64,000 bases of DNA. Source: Albugo candida (taxonomy: Eukaryota > Oomycota > Peronosporomycetes > Albuginales > Albuginaceae). The notes beneath the pieces were generated by a model that was not told the DNA's origin, ran no database searches, and saw only the letters and a list, made by a program, of their open reading frames with translations. Positions 1 through 12,000 of the stretch are shown here, piece by piece; position 1 is the stretch's first letter; each line of letters opens with the position of its first letter. Where the stretch lies: NCBI GenBank assembly GCA_905220665.1, contig CAJNAR010000156.1, forward strand, positions 558,001-622,000, read 5' to 3'. The position numbers were made by a program, and so were the translations under genes.

Positions 1-59
1 ACATGATCAACTTTATAGATCACATGAGTAACTAAGTAAAGATTTTTCTCGCTCGCGCC

Positions 60-733
60 AAGGATCAAGCGGCCAAATTACTCCATACTTTTTTGGTGTT
101 CTTCAAGAAGCGCTTCAATAATAGAATTCACGTTCCGCGTCCCGACTTGGGTGGTGAGCACGCTAATGCCGATTGTCAAAAGTCTGGCGTGGCTTGTCCT
201 TGAAGTGAAGCAAGATACCAAGCTAGCAATAGGAAGGCGGAGCACTTGCACCGCACCATTATGAATATGGTACGGTGCATGATTTTTGTCAGCGATTTGC
301 CGCTTTGTTTTCTGGGGGATGCGGCTCAATACGCTGCATGCGTGTTAAATCGGTCGCGAAAAATACTAATACCGGTGAGGTATCTCCGACCGAGATATTT
401 ACAGATGAGCCACCAACCCTTAGTGCGGTTGTCGTTTTTGGTTCTCCATTCTCGATTTACCGAGGTCCGAAGAAGAAATTTCACAAAGCGTGCACAATTG
501 GCCTTATCGTTGGGATTGGCGATGACACTAAAGACTATCAAGTGTTATTACCCAAGAATCGCATCGTAATCACAATGCAACATATAATTGACATCGAGAA
601 GCTCGATATAGAGTATAATGAGTTACTTTGGCGTCACAATCTCGGTCGGGATAAAGATGCGAAAGCAATTGCGTGTGACGAGGTCAATGAAAACCCGTCG
701 GATACTCGCCGATGTTCAAACAACCCAGTTTGA
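60..733 (+). pseudogene. Copia integrase relic
   Basis: Plus-strand translation gives FFKKRFNNRIHV, then QASNRKAEHLHRTIMNMVRC, then LPLCFLGDAAQYAACVLNRS, which is the end of a copia-type integrase core. The following 275-733 frame contains VVVFGSPFSIYRGPKKKFHK and then GLIVGIGDDTKDYQVLL, the usual region after the integrase core where the family has a G-x-P/KKKF...GY-like motif. The domain is split over two frames near 340-360 and has a stop near 195. It would have inserted cDNA copies into the chromosome. It cannot make a working enzyme as it stands. Confidence 0.85.
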
Positions 734-999
734 ACAAGGTAGCGTCCAGTGGCAAGATCTATGCACATTGATTCACATGTCACTCCAGAAGTATGTTAGG
801 CGGTTGATGTTGATCATGGAGTGGTGACCAACTAGACAGATACGGATACGTCGAATTATTGCGAGACCATTCAGAGCGCAAAGAAGGCTAATTGGGAAGC
901 GGCGATGCAAGACAATATTTTATTCGAGATCTAAAGAACAAACAAGTGTGGGGAACATAGCGGTGACACCATCAAATGTGATTTGTCTACATACAAAAT

Positions 1000-1660
1000 G
1001 GTTGTAAATGACGAAACGTGACGCAGACGGGAATTTGGAGCGATACAGAGCACGTTTAGTCGCGTGTAGAAATGAACAAGTTTTTGTTCGTGATTATAAC
1101 GTCACTTTTGCAGCTATGATGGTGATGTCGAGCGTAAAACAAATTTCGGCTTTGACGAGAGTATGGAAATACCCGGCACAGCATGCCGGCATACCAAAAT
1201 CGTATGTCAAAGCTGAGAAGGAACCCGAGCTCGACATTTCTTAAAAAGTTCGCAGGAAATGAATGTGGATCTCGCCACACTTCAGTCGTATCAAGTCGAA
1301 AGGAAGGGGCTATCACTTGAATTGAAGAAAGCGCTGTTTGGATTAAAACAAGCAGGAAGACTTTGGTCTGAATGACTGTAGAAGGAGTTCATGTCGCTAG
1401 GAGTCACACAGTGTATAACGGATATGTGTGTGTACTGAAAGAGAGATACACGGCTTATTGTTCTGAAAGTTTAGGTGGATGACTTTTTTGTAACGGCTAC
1501 TACATCATCGCTTATCGACATGTTTTTGCTGATTTGGAAATTTTTCGATGAAAGACTTGGTTTTTGCGCATAAATTCCTTGGAATGTGAATTAATATTAC
1601 GATGATAAAGATGGTTACGATATTGACCAAGAAGTGGCAATTATGGATATTCTCAAGGGC
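1000..1660 (+). pseudogene. Copia reverse transcriptase relic
   Basis: The 1008-1244 frame contains KRDADGNLERYRARLVACRN, the conserved start of the copia reverse-transcriptase domain. Further on, FGLKQAGRLW is readable at about 1335-1365, followed by MSLGVTQCITDMCVY. The catalytic YVDD block at about 1470 reads stop-VDDFFVTATT: a TAG stands where the tyrosine codon is expected. Frameshifts lie near 1245 and 1370. This is a dead copy. Confidence 0.85.
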
Positions 1661-1969
1661 CTGGGTCTGGAAAATGCTCATGGAACGCGAACTCTCATAT
1701 ATGATACTACTAACGACCTTGACTAAAATGATGTCATGCTCCCTGTTTGTGCCACACCGGATGGGAGTTCCCTGCGAAGATTCCATCACTGGTGGGCAGT
1801 TTGCTATGGATATCGCGATGTACTCGTCCTAATATTTTGTTTGCGTTACATCGTGCGTCCTGACGTACGCATTGACCGACGGAAGGATATTAGAAACTGG
1901 TCAAGAAAATAATCAAATACCTCCAAGGGTCGAAACGAGCTCGTCGGTGAATGTAAGGACATATTGCAC

Positions 1970-2240
1970 CACTCAACCTGGCGGGATGTAGCGATGCAGA
2001 CTTTGCTGCAGATAAGAACGACCGTAAATCCGCCACTGAGGATATATTGAGATTGGGAGCATGCCAGTCGTATGGTTTACCCGCAGAAAAGGTAGCGTGT
2101 CTATCTCGACTATGGAAGCAGAATTTACTGCTGCCTCGATCGTTGTTGCCGAGATGATGACATTAGATGCCCATGTCACTAAAGGTCGATGATCAAGCAG
2201 ATCTGAAGTAACTTGCCGGAGAATCTTCATCAAAAGCAGA
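1970..2240 (+). pseudogene. Copia RNase H relic
   Basis: At about 1987-2035 the plus strand reads SDADFAADKNDRKSAT, the start of the copia RNase H domain. After a one-base frame change near 2040 it continues MPVVWFTR, then SMEAEF-like TMEAEFTAAS, the usual RNase H block with its catalytic acidic residues. The change of frame inside the domain makes it non-functional. Confidence 0.85.
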
Positions 2241-2420
2241 ACACATTGACGTGATGATTGAGTTTTGTGGGCTCGTACGCCAAACGTGCGATTCTCAGGA
2301 CCGAATATTGCGAAGGCTCCCGCATGCCCGCTAACATGATGACAAAGGAGCTTCATGCGCCGAGGTTGGAGAAGTTAAAGACTCCTGTCGGTCTGCATCA
2401 AAATGGGTAAGATTTGTCAG

Positions 2421-2815
2421 GACCGGAATGTGCACTTGAGAAACGAAAAAAGGCACGATGGGGTGCTGGAAATCGACTGACGTTAAAGTTTGTGCTAGTG
2501 GAGGCTGGAGGAGATTTACTTTGTGAATTCGATAAGTGCCATATTTTCTACCCATCGAGGAGCGTAATGATGGAAGTCCTTGGATTTAAAACGACTGGCG
2601 AACACTTTATCGTCCCTTTCATCAGTTTTTTGTTGTTGTTTTGGGCTTTTCGTTTGATTACCGCTGTAAATTCATCGCGCTAGGGCTTCACAATGCGCTA
2701 TACTTGCCTTTGACTGATGCCGAAGTGAGCTACAACCAAGAAGTTTTCTGACCAGCCAGCTTCATTTCAACCAGACGCCCTCTACCCTCAATGGATGAGA
2801 TTTTAAATTTCAAAT
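2421..2815. other. Flank of copia relic, no gene recognised
   Basis: The 2414-2683 open frame has no recognised motif and runs across the expected end of the copia element. I see no LTR ends and no coding signal here. Confidence 0.4.
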
Positions 2816-2914
2816 TTTGGGTGGCCATGTTTTATTTTGGGGTGAGTGGGATAAGTGTATGGAAAGGGAGCGCGTCGTCAAATAAGAAGTCAAATATGAA
2901 AAAAAAAATTATCT

Positions 2915-3350
2915 AAAAAGGGACTCGGTATAGCCACACACCCTAAGTTGAATGAGAACACCGGTATCACCACACCCTCTAAATCTTTAAATTATTGGTA
3001 ACCGGGATTACCACACACCCTAAATTAGAAATTAAACTCTCGATATGCAATCAACAATCCGATTGTACAGTCGCACTTTATTGCAACGCGGAGTATCGTT
3101 AGTACGAAAACAGAAAGTAGGATAGATGGCAACGAGATATTCGATATGAGCTTTTAATACTTAATAGGATTTAATTCTTAAAAAAACGCGTGATAGGGTG
3201 TGTGGCGAGACCGTTTCCTATTTAATTCTAATGGAGGGGATTTAAGGGGACTGATGATACCGGTTCGCATTAATTTAGGATATTTAGGGGATGTGATGAT
3301 ACTGGTGTTTTTATTGGAGTTAGGGTGTGTGGCTATACCAAAAGGAGGGT
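2915..3350. repeat. MULE-type subterminal repeat arrays in inverted orientation (MITE-like)
   Basis: Degenerate units of about 30-45 bp built on GGTATCRCCACACMCCCTAA occur three times in one orientation at 2920-3050. Units in the opposite orientation (TTAGGGTGTGTGGC...ATACC) follow at 3190-3345. The two arrays face each other across about 140 bp without a coding frame, as in a small foldback or MITE element. The same units recur at 5.81-6.53 kb and at 13.57-13.62 kb, next to MULE coding remnants. Confidence 0.7.
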
Positions 3351-3780
3351 ATGGCTATATCGGATTCCTAAAAAGATATACCAATTTGATAATAAAATCA
3401 GGAAAATATACCAGGTCTGTACACCATACGTACGGAAATACACATGCCTAATATATTATAACGAGGAAAAACTTTCTGATCAATAATGCACCATATAGAA
3501 AGGATAATGAAGCATACAATTACGCGTCCCTGATCGCACAGGTTCAGCGATTATGGCCAAAATGGTTACACATTCCACATTTCATTCCTTGTTGCTATGG
3601 AATCCGCTTATTCTTTAGAGGCCCTCTTTTTCACTGAATAGATGGAGCGTTGCACACCTCTTGTGAGTACAATTTCCAGCACGATTGGCATTATGTCATC
3701 GTCGGGTCTCTCAGAATAGGTGGCCGCAAACGTCGATGATTTCCAGGAGTCGTGAAAATACATGCCCATGTTGAGCAATT
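3351..3780. other. Spacer without recognised gene
   Basis: The open frame at 3200-3451 starts inside the repeat array and has no recognisable motif. No other feature is visible up to the MULE relic. Confidence 0.4.
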
Positions 3781-3789
3781 TTTAGGAAT

Positions 3790-5100
3790 GCTTCAATGCC
3801 AGTAATACATGAATGCAAGGTGAGCCAACACCTTCGAAGTACCCACACGAGCATCGCACGGTTTTTTCACGGAATTTGACTGCAAACTTCACCGTAATAC
3901 ACCCGACCCTGAGCGGATTGCGACGATGTAGCAAGAGCTCGAGCATTCATCAATTTCACCCCACCTCGCAGCGGCCATTATTTATCTACCTTTCGTGATG
4001 TATATGGATTTAGTACTCCCCAGCCTTTCATTTTGCTACTATTCTCATCCCACTTGCACGCCACGTAACGCTCTATCCCCATTAGGCAATCGATGATAGG
4101 AAGACTCCTAATTCCCTTCAACACGCTGTTAAACGCCTCCAAGTTTTTGATGTCAAAGTGTTGTACTGTGGCGATGGTGAGTAAGCTATTGACCAATTTT
4201 CACCCACCAACCTCTTAAAAGCCACACCAACGCACTGCTGTCCAAATCGGCGATATTCGCTTTCGACTCATCGTACTCTACCGCTGTTCGTGTACGAGCC
4301 AATATCCACGGCAGATACTTCAACAGCTTGGACCTGTATTTCTTGCTAAACTTTGCCATCAAATGCCGGGAGCAGAAAGATGTGGGACGTCTAGTGCCGA
4401 TTTATGCATAGATTTCATAAGTCCCTTATCTATATCCGATATCATGAATGCTGTAGATGGATGCAGGTGAGAGAGTAGGAAGTCAAAACCAGCTCCAATT
4501 ATCTTCATTCTCTACCGACACGAGCCCAACTTCGATAATTTGGATCTCGTTGTTTCCATTTCGAAAGCACACAACAAGAACAATTCCACCGATTGATGTA
4601 TTCATAAATGTGTCGTCACGAATATCTCGCGCTCAGTGTTTCCTTACATGCTTGAAGCCCTTCCCAGAAAATGATACTCAACCGCATGAATTCATCATCT
4701 ACGATTTCAAGCTTAATTTCGTGGCCTCGTATGCTTATTGCAGCCATGTAGGATAGAATGAGGCAGTATTGCTTAATATCACTTCCGTATAGCTCAAGCT
4801 TCAACTTTTTGAGTGCGGGAGCACAGTTCATATATGTGGCGTAAATCCCTTCCTTCTTCAACTTGGTTTGTATCATTACGGGGGTCACTTCCTAATGGTA
4901 GATTATGACCATATCTCTGACTGCAGGGTTTACAGCAATTTATTCGAAGTTGCATGTCTACGAGGCGCTTCTGACGATTTGAATACTTGACAGGAGTGCA
5001 AAACAAACTTTGTTGGAGGGCTGAATGTCTGCTAAAAGGAAAATTGCACAACGAAGAAACAGCCATTCTGCGTGCACCTAGCTTTATAACGCCATTTGCC
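3790..5100 (-). pseudogene. Decayed MULE (Mutator-like) transposase with SWIM zinc finger
   Basis: Reading the minus strand from about 5100 downward gives CAPALKKLKLELYGSDIKQY, IVDDEFMRL and FWEGLQACKETLSARYS. After a stop the frame moves by one and reads DDTFMNTSIGG, CFRNGNNEIQI and SVENEDNWSWF, the classic MULE DDE core (D-G/D-TF..., DGNN-like, EN-x-SW-x-WF). Near 4100-4190 it reads NLEAFNSVLKGIRSLPI, the post-core block. At about 3820-3880 it reads CSCGYFEGVGSPCIH, a SWIM zinc finger of the C-x-C-x(n)-C-x-H type found at the C-terminus of these transposases. Several stops and frameshifts make it inactive. Confidence 0.85.
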
Positions 5101-5104
5101 ACTT

Positions 5105-5805
5105 GACACTACACAAAAACGGACGGTAACATTTCCGTTTGTACTCAATTACTACCTGAATGATATGCCTTTTATCGGCATAAATCCTCTTCTCGAAGAA
5201 GCTACTGCTAGTTTGCTGTTACTCGTCGTCGCTTTACATCGCTAGTATTGAAATGTACATTGTGCATGCTAGTACGTATAGAAAATATCCTTGCTATATT
5301 TTTTGGGTGCTGATATTTTCACAGCTGAAATTGATATCTTCACAACTATCTAAACTACATCATGCCTACTTAGATTGTTACTCCCTACTTTTACCAAAGC
5401 TTGTCCTGGATCTGAGCTGGCCAAAAGTTGCATACCTCACAGAAGGAGCGGTACTGCCAAATTCCATCTACCTTGGGTAATTTCGCATCAGTTTGCAGTT
5501 AAGCATCTTGCCAATGATTACTTGTTGCATGCAGAGGTGTTATCTTTTCCATTTGCTACTATAGAAAGTCACTGTAAAATGTGTCGAATGCAAAATGCCA
5601 TATGTATTAGCAGGACACAGTTGAGAGATACTGTGCATTAGTCAATCACAAATAATATCTCGATTGAAGTTGTGGGAGCAATAATCTAGGTGTGTTTGGA
5701 TATAATTAGCTAGAAATGTAAGATTATTTATTTATTTTCAGAAAAAAAAAAGTTGTGGGAGTACTACTTTAACTAGGATGATGCAATCTAAAAAAAGTAG
5801 GTTAG
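5105..5805. other. Spacer 5' of the minus-strand MULE relic
   Basis: The open frames at 5253-5641 show no recognised domain, and there is a run of nine A at about 5743. This is probably the degraded 5' part of the adjacent MULE. Confidence 0.35.
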
Positions 5806-5808
5806 TCA

Positions 5809-6530
5809 CAACCCCTTCCGGTGTCGTCACGCCCACGATATTAAAACAAGGCAACGGGTATCGTCACACCCCCTAATTTGCAAACTCCTACGCACCTACA
5901 TACATTGCTATAACTACGCTAACGTGAATACTCTGTCATCACTATACCACTTGCCACTCCCCTAACACCCCACTGAGACATATGAGTAAGCAGAAGAGGC
6001 AGTACAAACTATTGGAAGAGCAACAGTTGCTGTGAAAGTGTTGTTGTCGACCGACCACTTCGGAGTAACGGCAGTTTCTAACCTTGGATGGCGTGGAAAA
6101 ACCAGGCGAAGATGATTTGTTGCAAAGAGACAAAATCGTCGTAGCGGTTAGGTAACAACAAATACCACTTCTACATCTGCACTGGCATCATTCCTTTGAA
6201 CACAAAGGTGGTGTGATGTTACCCAGCTCTCTAATTTAGGGGATGAGGGAGGTGACACCGATTCTCTAATCTAATTTAGGGGATGACGGGGGGGCGATAC
6301 CGATTCTCTAATCTAATTTAGGGGATGAGGGGGGGGGCGACACCGATTCTCTAATTTAATAAAGGGAGTGTGGTGATACCAGTTCCCTAGTTTTGATTGA
6401 GATGTGTGGTGATACCGGTCCCCCATGTAATTTAGGGGATTTGGCGATACCGTTTTCCCCATTTAACTTAGGGGGGTGCCGATACCGGTTCCATCTCAAG
6501 TTGGGGGGTTGGCTAGACTGGTTCCCATTT
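5809..6530 (+). mobile_element. Short MULE derivative: TIR, N-terminal fragment, subterminal repeat array
   Basis: The segment begins with subterminal repeat units in the CACACCCCCTAA orientation (5809-5876). It continues with about 270 bp closely related to the start of the MULE at 13.6 kb; both contain CATTGCTATAACTACGCTAA and then the frame start MPLA. It ends with an array of about eight units in the opposite orientation (6205-6530, AATTTAGGGG...GATACCG). The transposase core is missing, as expected for an internally deleted non-autonomous element. The LINE that follows may have inserted into the right-hand array, because one more unit in the same orientation lies beyond the LINE at 13566. 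Confidence 0.65.
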
Positions 6531-6635
6531 AAGTAAGCGCGTCACTTCTCAATTTGCCGGCTACTACGTAACCCGCCAAGTTAGTACAAAACAACTCGAA
6601 AAACTACTTTTTTCAACTCCTTCCTCTCAAAAACA

Positions 6636-6938
6636 ATGGTCCAAGTCGATATATCGACACAACCAAGGGTGCTAGCGTTCACCTGTAGTGACGTGGCAAC
6701 CCTCATGAGTCACCCTGTTTTGGGTGATTGCATGATTGTTGATGAGTCATCACCCCTGTGTGATGACGTGGAAAGTACCCCCACCCCCAGTGTGACGGTA
6801 CAGGGTAATACCGGTACTACCGGTGCAGGATGTGGTACCGGTAGTACAAGCGGTACTGTCGTTGCCTCGTCACAGGGTGACCAAAAGGCAACTGCAACTG
6901 TGGACGACACTAAAGGTCCCACTCTTGCTGACCTTTAA
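6636..6938 (+). pseudogene. LINE ORF1, N-terminal segment
   Basis: This 100-residue frame begins with ATG in a context expected for the 5' end of the LINE. It encodes an acidic, then Thr/Gly/Ser-rich low-complexity region with no recognised domain. It ends in TAA about 100 bp before the next ORF1 block, which lies in another frame, so one frameshift would join them. The link to ORF1 rests on position. Whether it was ever a separate ORF cannot be told from one copy. Confidence 0.45.
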
Positions 6939-7036
6939 AAAGTCACAGGAGTCCTTGCGTAAGGACCAGGCAAGAGCTCGAGCGAAATTTCGCGTAAGAG
7001 CTTCCAAAGCCGAAAGCCTCGGACATCGAGTCTATT

Positions 7037-8554
7037 ATGCGATTCTATGCTGATGGACAACATCCCGAGTGGTCGGTGTTGGCAGACAAATTGGAGGCAG
7101 CGAAGCCTTTTAAGGTCTCCAAGGCCACCTTTCCCATGATTCTGGAAATAGGTCAAGCGTTGGTGCGTATACCGAACGGGAAAATCCTGTCTTCTCTTAT
7201 GAAAGATCATGGGAATCCATTATTCGAGAGTCTACTGGAGAGCAGAGCCATTGCTCAAGTATCAAAGATGCCTGGTGGCAATCTTCGAGTGATGGTTTCC
7301 ACCGAGGATGCTTGTCAACAGCTGGAGTGCTAGCCGATAACCATCCTCGGGTCTCAATACTTTTTTCAGGAGTACGATTCTCTCGAATCCAAATACTACC
7401 TGGATATATTTGGAGTGGGCGTGGAGGAAGAACGGCTTCCGATTTTACGTTCCCTTCACAGTCTAGGATGTCCAGTAGCCTTTGCTACTTTCCGCGAAAC
7501 TGTTCCGTGCAAGGATGTCGTGAGGTCGACGTGGAGAGTGTACTTTAGTACTCCTACGTGCCCTCCACAGCTGGTCCGCATCGGTAAAGTATGCGAAAAA
7601 ATTGCATACGAAAAGTTGCTTTACCCTGTGCGAGGGAAACACGCTCCTATCCCATCGGAACGACCACGTTTTGGTCAACGTGGTCCTTATTGCTTGGATT
7701 TGTTTGCTATATCAACCACGGGAACACGGCAACAACAATCGAACAAGCAAAAGAAAAAGAAAAACCACATTCGAAATCAACCGCAACAAAAACCACAACA
7801 GCAACCAAAACAAACAAACGCGCCAACGGTGCTCGCGGTGGCACCACAAACGGTAGTGAATCCAGTTCTCAGTTAAGAATTGGAAGCGAGGAAACCTGAA
7901 CGGAAGCTCTCCGATCAAATCTCGTTGGAGCTCAATACTCCCCCAACTATCACACCACCAGGGGAATCAGCCTTATTGTAGCCGTCTCCTCCCATCCTCC
8001 AACCGATCAGTCAGTCATACTCACAACCACGGTTAGAGCGGGATGGGGAGGTATCCATGAAGTTGGCATGGACGAGTGGAAAACGTAACCGGGCGGAGCC
8101 GTTTGAAGAAATGGTCTCCAAAGCACCACCTCTTGCGCTTCCAAAACTAGCGACGAGTAACCGTGCTCGCAACTATGGAGGTGGAGATCGAAGAAGTAAA
8201 AGCGTTGCCGATCCGGAGAATGGAAATCGCGTTCAAATCATCCCCGTAAAAGCACGGATGCCACAAGAGGTGGCCACCTCGAAAGAGGCGGCACACTTTT
8301 ATCAGAAAAGGCACACTACGATCGAGAAATCGGAGCGACCAACCCGAGTTGGTGAAAAAGGGGAGCTAATGGAAATCGATTCCAAAAATGCCCTTCACTC
8401 GCTCCGACCGGACAAGCTGGTTCAAGCCGATGCTTGCATCCCTCATGTGTGGAAGATAATCCAGTTCTGCACAAATCCGGACAAACTCATCCGACCGGCA
8501 CTTGATCATCCGATCACAATGAATGGTGCTACTCGCGTGTATGGAGTCAAATGA
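7037..8554 (+). pseudogene. LINE ORF1 relic, one frame with three stops
   Basis: One forward frame stays protein-like from 7037 to 8554 and is broken by stops at 7331-7333, 7874-7876 and 7979-7981. The first block has a compact globular look. The second contains SLGCPVAFATFRETVP, a STWRVYF segment and then RPRFGQRGP. It is followed by a Lys/Gln-rich basic tract at about 7740-7820 (for example KQKKKKN, QQKPQQQPKQ) that could bind RNA. This layout, a globular part followed by a basic tail, fits a LINE ORF1 RNA-binding protein. I see no CCHC knuckle. Loss of function is clear from the stops. Confidence 0.6.
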
Positions 8555-9093
8555 TAAATCTTTGGATGAAGTGGCGCATCTACTTATGATAAATCGCGTT
8601 TTAGCAACACACAATCTCGGCGAAGATGTTACGTTTGCGACGCGATGGAGTCGCCACGTTGGTGGAAAAGTTCCCTCGAAGCGATCGGTATTGTTCGAGA
8701 AAGTAATGTCGTGGTGGACGTCAGTGCCGGACATCGTTATCGGTTTGACTCGAGCAACGAAAGCTCTCGCGTTGTTGTAACTTTTATTCATGTGTACTGC
8801 TCCGACATTTTACACAAACGATCACTGGATCCAATATCTCACCGATGGACTAGTGATCTGGATTCCGGGTCATCATTGTCGTTTACTTCCAACCAATGTG
8901 ATCATATCCTTCTTCCGCTCCGACGTAGGTATAAAATGTTGGTCTCAATGGTTTGGAGCTAGATGACGTGGACTTCTCCATGGTGACACCGCTGAGTTTT
9001 TCGTCAATCTCAGCTATTTCCCAGAGGAACATACAACACTTCACCTCTCACAACAAGATAGTGAAACGAGGTTGATTTCTGGTCCACTTCAGC
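8555..9093 (+). other. LINE region between ORF1 and ORF2
   Basis: The open frames at 8523-8780 and 8645-8962 overlap in different frames. The first (DEVAHLLMINRVLATH...) may be the C-terminal end of ORF1 after a frameshift. No domain is recognised. Confidence 0.4.
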
Positions 9094-12000
9094 TTGAATG
9101 CTAAGGGCACCTCGATTATTTCAACGTGGAACAATGTCTCAGCACTCACGGTGAATGTTAATGGAATTCATAAAAATGGTCATCTTTTTATCGACCACAT
9201 CCTATCACAACACTCCATTTGTTGTGTTCAAGAAACCAAGCTTCACGATCGCAACCAACTGGACTCATTTCAGTTTTTATTATCCTCTAAAATGCAGCAC
9301 AAAATGTTTGTCAATGACCACGGCAGTGCTTTTCTCCATCCGACTCAAAACCGCAGTGGCGGCGTCATAACAATCCTTCGTTCAGACTTTCCCGGTTACT
9401 CAACAGCTGAAGAACTCACCGAATGAAACATTCGAAATCGTTATTTGGTTTTGCGTCTTATCATTCACGATGCACCGGTGTATATTCACAATGTATATGC
9501 ACCGGTCAAGGAAGAGGAACGAGTGAGTTTTTATGAGTCGTTGCTTTCCAACACTTTCGAATCGACCGCAACACATATCGTATTTGGTGATTTCTATACA
9601 CCACTCGATCCAGCTATCGATGCTTCGAGTGGAACAATTCGGCACGAACCAAGTCGATTAGCGTGTTTGGAATGGCTTTCACAGTTGGGTGTGGTAGACG
9701 CTTGGCGAATCCAACATCCGACTGAAAAAGTATTTACAGGACCATTACCGCGCAAGAATCGACTTGATTATATTTGCATGTCGGAAGAGCTATTCAATAT
9801 GGTATACAAAACCTCTGAGTATTTTCGTCCACGACATGCGGGAGATCATCTGGCACAAAAAGTAACTTTTGCAAATCCAACTCAATCACCCGGTCGAGGA
9901 TATTGGAAATGCTCATTACGACTATTTGAATATCCTAAAGTTGTCGAAGCAATCAAATTGGAAGCGAATTTGGTGCTCAACCAGTTACGGACAACTTCGA
10001 ATCCCGGTAAAATGTGGGAAAGTTGGAAGACGAAAATCAAGAAACAGCTTCAATGCATTGTAAAAAAGGTTGCAAAAGATAGCCGACGTGATGTTGAGTC
10101 TAGCCAGCGTGTTTTGGAAGTCGCAGCAGCTCGATATCGCATTCAAGACAACAATGAGTCACGGTATTTTTACGAATCGAGTCTCCAACAATTTAAAATT
10201 TCAGTCGAAAACAATGCGAAATACAACCAAGATGATAGCTTCGACCATCACGTGAAGCATATGGAGAACTCTTCCAAGTTTTTTTTCCGCCCTCCGGATA
10301 GTTCTTGTCGTCGCGTGCCGATCGAAAATGTTACAAAAAAATGTGGTACCGTGACATCGAACCCGAGGGAGATTATTGACGAATTCAGAGATCATTGGGG
10401 TGATTTCATGGGCTCTGTTTATAGCTCTGAGACCTACTCAAATGTTCCAAGTGAAAGAAAGCAAAAAAAGTTACTCGATTCGATTCAAGTTTCCCTTGCC
10501 TCAGCAGAGCAAGAACGTCTCTCAACTCGGTTAAGTACGACCGAGATAGCCGAAGCGATCAATCACATGCAGAGTAGTTCTTCTCCAGGTATGGATGGAC
10601 TACCAGCTGCATTTTATCAGCTTGATCCGTAAACGTTTGGAGAGTGTCTGAAGATCGTCTTCGAATATCAGCTGGAAAGAGGAATTTTACTTCGATCACA
10701 ACGTCACTCAGCAATCACACTTTCATACAAAAAAGGATCACGAGGTGATCCTGGCAACTATCGACTGATCGCACTGCTTTGCGTCGATGTAAAAGTACTT
10801 TCAAAAGTGTTGGCGGATCGATTGCAACGGTTTTTGCCACAATTGATCCATCAAGATCAAAAAGCATTTGTGCGAGGAAGGTCGATGCATCACCATATTC
10901 GGCATCTCACCGACTTCCAAGACTTGGTCACTCATCTTGGGGAGGAAGGTTATGCGACTTTTCTCGACTTTGAGAAAGCTTATGATCGAGTCAATTGGAC
11001 GTATATGTTTCGCGTTTTGGAAAAAATGGGCGTTGGAAAAAGTTTCATCGACTGGGTTCGTCATTTGTACAATAACACAAAGGCGCAGTTGCTGATTTAT
11101 GGAAATATCACACCGTCCATTACACCACAACGTGGAGTGAAACAAGGTGATCCTCTCTCAGCATTACTTATTCTGATGACGATCGAACCTTTGGTAAATC
11201 TACTCCGTCAACATGAAGAACATGGCATTTGGATGAATGGCACGACTGTCGCAACTGGATTATTTTTTGCGGACGATTCGACATTGCTTTCAGAGACACC
11301 AAACGGTGTTTTGACGCAACTCGAACTCGTCCAAGTCTATTGCGATGGATTGGGTGCGAAAGTCAACTTGAGTAAATCATCTTTGCTCTCGTTGAATCGG
11401 ACCAAGCCATGTCCACGTATTCCCAATTTGACCATAATGGGTCCGGAGGATTCGGTCAAGTATTTGGGTATTCCGTTCAGCCAGAAACCAACTCACTCGA
11501 TGGTTATTTCAACTCTCGACAAGCGTTTTTACGATGGGTTTGGTGTATGGTTTCGACGAGCACGAACTGTCCGTGGTCGACTACTGGTTGCGCAGACGAT
11601 GATTTTATCACGTTTGTGGCATTACACGATGCACGTGGACATACCAGCAGTGACTATTCGACAGTGGCAATCGATGTTAAATCGATTTGTGCTCGGTCGG
11701 AAACACAAAAAAGATTCAAAACATGTTCACCTACTCAGCAAAGAGTTTTTATATCTTCGCCGACAAGATGGTGGACTACAAGTTCCTTTTTTGGTGGGAC
11801 GACTAAAGCTACAACGTATTCAATTCCTTCAGCACTTCGCATCCGATGCGTCAGCAATTATTCTTGCGAATTGGACAACTGCTTCGACGGAATTATTACA
11901 ACTTATCCAACCTTCCTTTGGACCACACAAGCCGATGGATACATTCACCATCGCACCAAATCGACATGGGAAAATGGTTCAATGGGGGAGCATATCGTCA

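Larger units (their letters stand above)
60..2420 (+). mobile_element. Decayed Ty1/copia retrotransposon, 3' half (integrase to RNase H)
   Basis: Read in all three forward frames, the segment gives the copia pol domains in the right order: integrase core, reverse transcriptase, then RNase H. Many stops and frameshifts separate them, so the element is dead. No LTR was recognised at either side, and the window edge may cut the 5' part. The integrase part matches the relic at 61.3-61.6 kb (both have the NGK-x-HRTIMNM-like stretch in degenerate form), so both come from one family. The family is different from the LTR-bearing element at 46.7-51.1 kb. Confidence 0.85.

Noticed and set aside
3200..3451. 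Open frame of 83 codons near the first repeat array
   Set aside because: It starts inside the subterminal repeat units and has no motif; the frame is open by chance in G/T-rich repeats.
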